Program-made: the position numbers and the translations under genes
Notes under the pieces: model-generated
What the model was told of the DNA's origin: nothing
What the model saw: only the letters and a program-made list of their open reading frames with translations
Databases searched by the model: none
In this document: in pieces, positions 56,991 through 64,000 of the stretch
Layout of the letters: the number at the start of each line of letters is the position of its first letter
Position numbering within the stretch: the first letter of the stretch is position 1
DNA from: Chrysemys picta bellii
Taxonomy: Eukaryota; Chordata; Testudines; Emydidae
Assembly: GCF_011386835.1 (NCBI RefSeq)
Contig: NC_088800.1
Location: forward strand, 83,268,981-83,332,980
Direction of reading: 5' to 3'
Length of the DNA: 64,000 nucleotides

Positions 56991-59399
56991 TCCCCCTCTC
57001 CCCCCCCCCCCCCGCATATAAACACCCATTTTGGGCATTTTGGAATTTCAAGATACTGTTTAGAAACCCCCTTCTGTAATGTGACCCATACTCTGTAAAG
57101 TACTTTGACATGAAAGGCATCATATACATCTAATTCTCCTTCTCCATAAATATTAAATACTACTATTTTTTCCCAATTAGTAGGAACCTACTCAAAAATG
57201 CTTGAAGGTTTATAACTTTATTCTTCCTAAACCTTAAATCTCAAATCTAACACCTTCTCAAGGGAGTGAGTGTTAGTTACAAAAGGACTTGTCTGCCTGA
57301 AGATTCCCCCCCTCCACCCCATGATCCTATTACTTTAAATGGCTTGCAGTAGTTTTCAGACCATCTCGTCTGGATTACAGTATATCCTTTGCATTTTTCC
57401 CAGTGTCAGTTTTTAATTGACACATTTGGACTTTAGTTAACAACTCTATAAAACAAAGACCCTACGTTAGCGCTGTATCCCGTCAGCGAGTCAGATGCCG
57501 CCAGTTAAATTGTGGAAAGAGGAGCTCTGTAAAGAAGACAGAAGCATATTTGGCACTAAACACTGCACTTTCACTTCAGTAAAATAGCTTTATTAATAAC
57601 AGGCATTGGTAGCTCCAGGGGAATGATAACAAGATTGGAGTGAGAGAGAATTTGTCTCTCTGAGGTCAGCAGTTCAGCTAGATTTGGTTTGGACTAGAAA
57701 GGGATTTCAGAGATGTCCTTAAACTGGACGTTAACCTGTTATTTGATTCGCTTTAAAATAAATAACTGTACTTTGTTCAGAGACTTGTGGGCTATGAACA
57801 GTGGCATATTTTCTTATTTGCCTTCATGTTATTTTGAACAAAGTAGTGAGAGAATCATTTTTAAAAAAAAATGGTCATTAGCTATGCGATTAATGGCACA
57901 TCTAATAAAATGAAGAACTTTAAGAACCAGATGTACTTTTTGCGGTGTTTATCTTATGTATCTCAACTTTGATGAAACTGTGTGGGTTAGTTTCACTTTC
58001 TGGCTCTCCTCACTGCTAGCACAGGGCTGTGGTGTTTGGGTTTCCAATCCTGCAGTGGAGTGTGTCAATTAAAATGAAGATGTTTCATTTGTTTCTTTAA
58101 TAATATATAAAAACCGCGACCACTTTTTTCTTTTTTTCCCTGTAATAAAACCTAGATTTCAGGCCTAAACTAAGTTGCCAGCATGCACTCAGCACATTAT
58201 CTTTTTTAGAATGCTTTGTCAGGTCAAAGGTGAAATTGATATATGTAGCATATTTTTTGTGTATGTAAAATGTAGTTTGCTTTTCGTGCAAAAATCTGTG
58301 CTCTTGGTTCATTTCTTCTTGTGGTTTGGGCTTTAAGTAGAAGTTAAGACTTTTTTTTTTAATGGGGCGGGGGGGTGGGAGTGGAAGGGGGGAAACGTGA
58401 CCGGAAAGTTTTGGATTTCACATCTTTAAATCTTTACAGAGCATGAAGAATGGGATTCTCTCTTTCTTTTACCATGACAGGCTGTGGCTGGATTGGGAAA
58501 TGGAACCGAGGTGACAGGGCAAAATGCATAAGACCAAATAATTCCAGCTTGGTGATTCTCTGTACTGCGTGTCCCAGTTGTTTATTGGTAGCATGTGGGA
58601 TCAAATAGGGAACGTATCCTGTCTTGGAGTTTTCTTGTTAATGGAAAAGTACAGGAATGCACCTTCTGAGGTGAGAATAAGTAGTGAGGGTTGATTAACA
58701 GTTAATGACAGTTTACATGCCTTACTTCCATAAAGATCAGCTTGCATCAGGTATGGGAGGCTGATCCCACCTGAGCTGTCAAGGGCTCTGACTACCGCTT
58801 GTGTGGGAGGAAGCATGGGGCTCTCTTCAATTAATTGTCAAGCTGTAACGGAGCTTCAGTAACAGCAACATGCTTCAAAGAGGAAATGTCACAAACTGGA
58901 CAGGTAAATGGACGCAGTTTAAGACACTCAAGTACAGGGAGCAGCAGGAGATGATAAAAGCGTCTGGGGGAAAGTGGCCTGAACAGTTAGAGGGAAACTG
59001 ACTCTTCCCGGCAGACTAAGTGACGGGTGTTGGAGTCTCTCGGAGATGACATGGGTTTTTTGGGAGTTGATTTAAAGCAATCTTGAGGGTGCTGAGAAGC
59101 CACAGATGATAACATAGGTTCCGAGATGCCTGCAGCCTGAAAGCTAAATTCCGGTTACTGTCAGCTGGGTGAGGGAAGGAGAACTGCGGGAAAACTTTTT
59201 TGAATGTGAGAAAGAAGGTTAAGTGTCTTGTAAATTCTCAGAAAATTGCTCAGCTCTTTGAGGTTTGTGTGTGTGTCTCTAGTCCGTAAGCTGATACCAG
59301 AAAGTATGAAGCAACATGGTCCAGGGGGTTTGAACATTGGACTGAGTGTAGTGACATTGGGGGTCTATTCCTGGCCTACTGTGTGGCCTTCAGCATGTC

Positions 59400-59690
59400 C
59401 GTTCTGAGGGACTGTCTACACGGGGCAGTAATGTGGACTACAGGGGTGTGATTTCTACAGCGTGCTAGAGTGTTGCACTTTAATCGGTCCGTGTAGACCT
59501 GGTTGGTGTCCACTAAAAGTCCCTTAGTGCTTTGTAACATGGTGGTGTGAACTACTACAGCATTACATTAAAGGGAACTTTTAGTGCGCACAAGCCGGGT
59601 CTACCTGGGCCAATTAACGTGCAACACTTCAGTGTGCTGTAGAAGTTACACCCCTGTAGTCCACATTCTGCCCCGTATAGATAAGTCCTG
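59400..59690. mobile_element. Foldback MITE, about 290 bp
   Basis: Arms GGGGCAGTAATGTGGACTAC...TTTCTACAGCGTGC and GTGCTGTAGAAGTTACACC...GTCCACATTCTGCCCC are inverted over about 75 bp, and TAAAAGTCCCTTA/GGGAACTTTTA adds an inner arm. TSDs are not clear. Confidence 0.65.
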
Positions 59691-59879
59691 AGCCTCTGTT
59701 TCTCCTCTCCCCTTTGTCTTGTCTATGCAGATTGTAAGCTCTTCAGAGCATTGGTGTATTTGTTTGTACAGTGCCTAGCACAATGAGCAGTCTAGGAGCT
59801 CCTGTAATATAAGTAACAATGTCCACAATGGAGTTTTTCATTTGGGTATAACAAAAAGAACCCCCCCGCAATCAGAGAA

Positions 59880-60145
59880 ATGAACAGAGTTGGGGTTCAT
59901 TCTGGGTTAAAATCCCAGCTCTGCTACTGACTTGCTGAGCAGTCTTGGACAAGTCACTTAGCCTCTCTCTTTGATGCTCTCCTCACACAAACCTCCTCAC
60001 GCAAACCTCACACGTCCCCCACCTCCAGTGATTAAAAATGATTAAAATGGGGATTGTACATAACTATCTCACAGGGCTGTTCTGAAGTTTAGTTAATATT
60101 CTTACAGCACTTTGAATGTGAAAGTGCTACATGGGTATTATTGTT
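59880..60145 (+). mobile_element. MIR-like CORE-SINE
   Basis: AAATCCCAGCTCTGCTACTG, TTGGACAAGTCACTTAGCC, AATGGGGATTGTACATAACT and CTCACAGGGCTGTTCTG follow MIR order, with an insertion or expansion in the middle. Confidence 0.6.
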
Positions 60146-61034
60146 TATAATGAAAGCAGTCAACTTTCTAACTGACAGTAACCCGAGTAAGGCTTTTAGT
60201 GATATTTTCTATATTTGAGCTACAAACATTTTTTGAGAATGTAAAAGGTTTTTTTAAAAGCATGGATGTTTAAATGTACACACTGATAATAAACACTTCT
60301 GTTAATGGATTTGTACAAGAGTTTGGAATGAAATGCTAGATTTAATAATCTGTTCAACGCAGGGAGCAATACACAACGCATATGGAGAATTTTCCCTTGT
60401 ATTTTTGCACAGATTCGCCGTGCTATTTGGTGGCATAGCAACCTGCAGATTACAAAACTAAGGATTTGATTGTTAGAAGGAATAATTCATCCACATCTAC
60501 AAGTAAACTGGAGCAAACTCCAAATCGAGTAGTGACCTGGGGCCTGATTTCCGTTAAAGTCACTGGAAGTCTAAGTGCCAACATGTTCCAACCTGGACAT
60601 TAAGCTGCCCATCATCAGCTCTATCATTAGAATTCTGTATCATGTTACACACTGGGGCAAAAGTTTATCCATGTGTTATGGATGTGAAACTGCCAAGGCC
60701 GTATTCATTCCATTCTTCTCTCGTGTTTAAACTGCTCTTGAAGTCAAAATAAATGCTTGGAATTGAGATGAGCTGTCAGCTACTGCATTGCGTGAAGTTT
60801 GCAAATGCAGTTGTCAAGTTTGACACCCTGTTCTCCGCAGCACATAAGGACTTGTCCGTGTGGGCTCCTGGTAAAGGGCAAAATGCTCTTCCCCGCAGAA
60901 AGCCTGGCTTAATGGGTTTTGTCAAAGCATGCTCAGCGGAGGATGGGTGTTTCCTAGTTAGAATGCATGGTCACCCTGCAGCTGTCTCTGTGACAGCTGC
61001 ACTGCCCCCAAGTGTGGGGGATAGAAATCTTGTG

Positions 61035-61215
61035 CCTAAGGCACCGGACTGGCAAGTAGGGGATGGGGAGTCTGTCTCCTGTTCTAGCACTGTGAGACTT
61101 TGGGCAAGTTTCTGCCTCTGGAGAACGGAGATGATGATGCTTTACGTGAGCATTGTGAAGCTTTACTCCTGAATGTTTGTAAAGTGCTTTGAGAGGCTCA
61201 GATAAAAGGCACCAG
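61035..61215 (+). mobile_element. MIR-like CORE-SINE
   Basis: TAAGGCACCGGACTGG, CCTGTTCTAGCACTGTGAG, CTTTGGGCAAGTTTCTGCC and the tail GTAAAGTGCTTTGAGAGGC follow MIR-type order. Confidence 0.5.
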
Positions 61216-63269
61216 AGAGGGGCAAAGTATCCTTGTTATGTATGGGCAGTTCGGTTACTGGCCTGCCCAAAGTTTTGTGCCTTTGTTTACCTCTAGGTTC
61301 CAACCTTTTGCTGTCATGGCTGATAGAGCTGGAGAGCACAGCAAAGTAGTGCAGTCAGTCCTGTGGATGGGACGTGGGGGACGTGTTGCAGTTGAGGAAG
61401 GTGGAAGGTCTAACACTCACACTTCCAGCTGAATGAAGATCAATGTTCTAGTGAACTTCGGTGTCTTATACCTATATACATATATATACATAATCCTCAG
61501 ACAACCAGAGGATTATATAGTGGCAGTGTAGTAATATGTACCTGTAGTATATTGATTGCCTTCTAGTGGTAATTCTAATTATAATACTACCTAGTGTAGG
61601 AACTGAGTGTTGGAAGAACCCAGAAATTTTAACAGGAAGGTGAGCATAGTTGTGTCTTGTGGGAAGAATAAAGTCTGGTGGATTGTAAGCAGCAAACTGC
61701 AAGGTCTGTGTCTTTCCATATACATCTCTACATAAATGTGTGCATGTATAGTATTGGATGCCTGTGAAGAATAGGCTATAATAGTGGTGACATTGGTCTT
61801 CATAGTTTGGAGGTATAATGGAGTGACATTTGGGAGGAAACATAAGGACTTATCTGGATGAGTTTTTAACCAAATTAGAAAATTTGCTAATGTGAATTGG
61901 TTACGAAATTGTTACATTAAAAGTTCCAGAAATATAAATGCTTGTAAAAAAGAAAAATTCTTTATTTTGTAAGAAGCCTTTTTTTTTTGGCCCAAACTGT
62001 ACAATTCTTAGATGTGAAGTTCATGCCAACTTATAATAGATATTTGCTGCTTTTAAACTTAAATACCCTGTACAATATTCAGCATATATAGTGTATACTT
62101 TTCTTCAATTGCCGTAGTGTATATTTTTCCTAATTTACCCTTTCCTTGTTTATCTTGCTTACAGTGCAGAGGTCTCATTTAAATTTTTTTCTAAACTGAT
62201 TAGCAGTTATGGGTTGGGGCAACAATTTGTGCCGCATTTAGAGGTAAATTTGATTAGCACTTTTTGAAAACTGAGTGCAGCAAATTGCAATGCTAATCCA
62301 GGTAAATCAAGCCATGTAGGGTTTTTTTAAAGGCAGAAAATTTATTTTAACCAAAGCAGAGATATTAAGTTGTCTGATGTTGGGGAGCATTATAATTCTG
62401 CTGGTTTCGTGTACTGAATCTTTTAGTTTTACAGTTCTGAGAAGAGCTTTGGTTTAAAAGAAAAAAACCAACCAGCATAAGGAATACTTTAAAATATATA
62501 TTTTTTTACATTTTAAGTCACTTAGCTTATTGTCATGAGAAGACAACTCTTAAGCTTTATGGTCAGTGTGTCCTTTTCTATCTCTAATCTAATGAAATGC
62601 CCTGCTTGGCTTTATTGGTTTTTGTGTAAAATAGGTCAGTGTGGTTTTTTTTTTTAAAGAAAAAATGTGCTGCTTTCCTAATTCAAAACCCATTGAAATC
62701 AATGAGATTCCTTCTGTTAACTTCTGGTAGGCCCTTAGTGCTCGTTCAGGAGATAGCAAGTTGGGTGTAATGCCAGAGTAATGGTTTTAAAGGGATTATT
62801 AACCAAACACCACTGGAGATCCTTGTGTGTGTGTTGGAGGGGAGATGGTGCAGTATTTTGATCATTATCAAGCTGAAGCATATTTCTTTCCTTCTCAAAA
62901 TGAGTAGGGGAGTTAGGTCAGGTTTAAAATATAAACTGAGGACCAGATTCAGACCCGGAGTGGTTTGAGTGCGGACAGGGGTGCGTGTCAAGAAGCTGCT
63001 CCCGCAAGTCCTTCAGCACCTCTCAGGAGGCTCTAAGAACCTTGCAGGACTGGGCCCTGTGACTCTATATATGATTGGCTGCAGCACCCCACAACTGGAT
63101 TATTTCTGCCATGGGATCTGTACGAGGTGTGAGATGGGTCACACACTGACCCCAACCTTCCTCCTGGTACGCCCTTTCCCAGGGATGAGATCTTTGAGAA
63201 GTGACTTGGAAGCTAAGGGGTAAGCTTTCAGTGATAACCCCTGGTGCTCTTCACCCACCCAGCTCACGG

Positions 63270-63420
63270 AGGTTCACAAAGGTAGCAAGCATCGCCGTCT
63301 CCATTTTACATGAGGCAGCGGCGGGGCGCATAACTGGCTCACAGAGAGAGCGAGTTACAGAGCTGGGACTAGAGCCCAGACCACCAGAGTCTCAGCCTGT
63401 TGCCCTATCCCAGGGGTTCT
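63270..63420 (-). mobile_element. MIR-like SINE, antisense
   Basis: CCATTTTACATGAGGCAG, then CTGGCTCACAGAGAG and AGAGCTGGGACTAGAGCCC match an antisense MIR tail, core and head. Confidence 0.6.
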
Positions 63421-64000
63421 TGGGAAAAAATTCCCTAATGGCGGACAGAGCTGGCAATAGGGAGCACGGGGCCCGGAGCCCCTGGACTTCCAAGAGCTAA
63501 GCAGATCAAAGCCAGCATCTCTATCACACTGAGGAGATTGAAACTTCAAGACTCCTTAGAAGAAATGGAAAGGGAGGTGGATATTTCTTGCTTTTTTTTT
63601 TAAATTAAATAGGCAGCTAATCTTGTTTTTAAAATTATTATGAAGAACAAGTTTAAGCTTTGTTGTAACGTGCGTTGTTTGCCTGGACTGTTCAAGACCT
63701 GAATGCTTGTGTAGGAGGAACTCTGAGTTGGCTTCTTAAATACCTTCCTGCTGTTTCACATCTGATACTCCTTGATGAAACATAGGAGCCTTGTCTTAGA
63801 ACAGGCTTATTCAAAGTGATACAAGCTACGAAAGTGAGATCTTGGAAGAGTGTTGCCGTTTTCATACTGTAATAAAAATACTGTAATGATAAATAATAAT
63901 TAATAATAAATAGTGTGTAATAAGCATGTCATAAAAACAATTTATAGTTCCAAGATCACGGCTTTTATCATTTATACTCAGGTAAAAGAGAAAATCCCTG

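Larger units (their letters stand above)
47811..64000 (+). other. LMF1: LMF1 intron 1 (5' part; open at window end)
   Basis: Everything from the exon-1 donor to the window end is read as intron. I found no segment encoding the next LMF1 block (the second half of TM1 and the loop after it) on the plus strand. Contents: an antisense CR1 copy (about 48200-48545), hAT-type MITEs (about 49275-49560, 49600-50010), a mariner-type MITE, a double hAT insertion (52319-52820), a sense CR1 3' fragment (54597-55378), a tortoise-type SINE (56800-56990), MIR-like pieces (about 59880-60140, 61035-61215, 63270-63420) and a foldback element (about 59400-59690). The remainder, for example 50740-52200, 57020-59300 and 61440-62680, looks like ordinary AT-rich intron. 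Confidence 0.75.

Overview
This is a 64 kb piece of a vertebrate nuclear chromosome, most likely from a turtle. Three things point there: tRNA-derived SINEs of the tortoise pol III type whose 3' ends match CR1, CR1 LINE tails in both orientations, and many hAT-type and mariner-type MITEs. A crocodilian is the main alternative. Coding DNA is under 3% of the window; nothing prokaryotic, no RNA gene and no CRISPR array is visible.

Two protein-coding genes are supported. SOX8 lies on the minus strand with three coding exons (29525-29092, 26320-26082, 25014-24281). All splice sites are canonical, the SoxE domain order is intact and the protein is 468 aa. A 3' UTR of about 1.5 kb ends near an ATTAAA signal at 22765-22770. 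LMF1 (lipase maturation factor 1) begins on the plus strand: only exon 1 (47645-47810, 55 codons plus one base, GT donor at 47811) is inside, and its first intron runs to the window end. The head-to-head SOX8/LMF1 order matches human 16p13.3; the gap between start codons here is about 18 kb.

Layout: 1-22.7 kb, intergenic DNA 3' of SOX8, with repeats and a few repeat-free blocks that look like regulatory DNA. 22.7-29.9 kb, SOX8 and its CpG-rich promoter. 30-47.3 kb, the SOX8-LMF1 intergenic region: microsatellites, candidate enhancers, an old retroviral protease fragment, and nested transposons at 37.4-37.9, 40.3-42.8 and 46.7-47.3 kb. 47.3-48.1 kb, LMF1 CpG-rich promoter and exon 1. 48.1-64 kb, LMF1 intron 1 with CR1, hAT, mariner-type and SINE copies.

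The main novelty is in the repeats. Many insertions can be dated relative to each other because target-site duplications (TSDs) are intact: 8 bp for hAT, TA for mariner-type, 4 bp for a solo LTR, 11-12 bp for a Penelope-like inverted-repeat element. The last family carries a sequence matching the conserved boxes of a hammerhead ribozyme, once per arm and in opposite orientation; two of its three copies here keep a near-complete core. One copy has landed exactly on the TATA box of a solo LTR that itself sits inside a hAT element.
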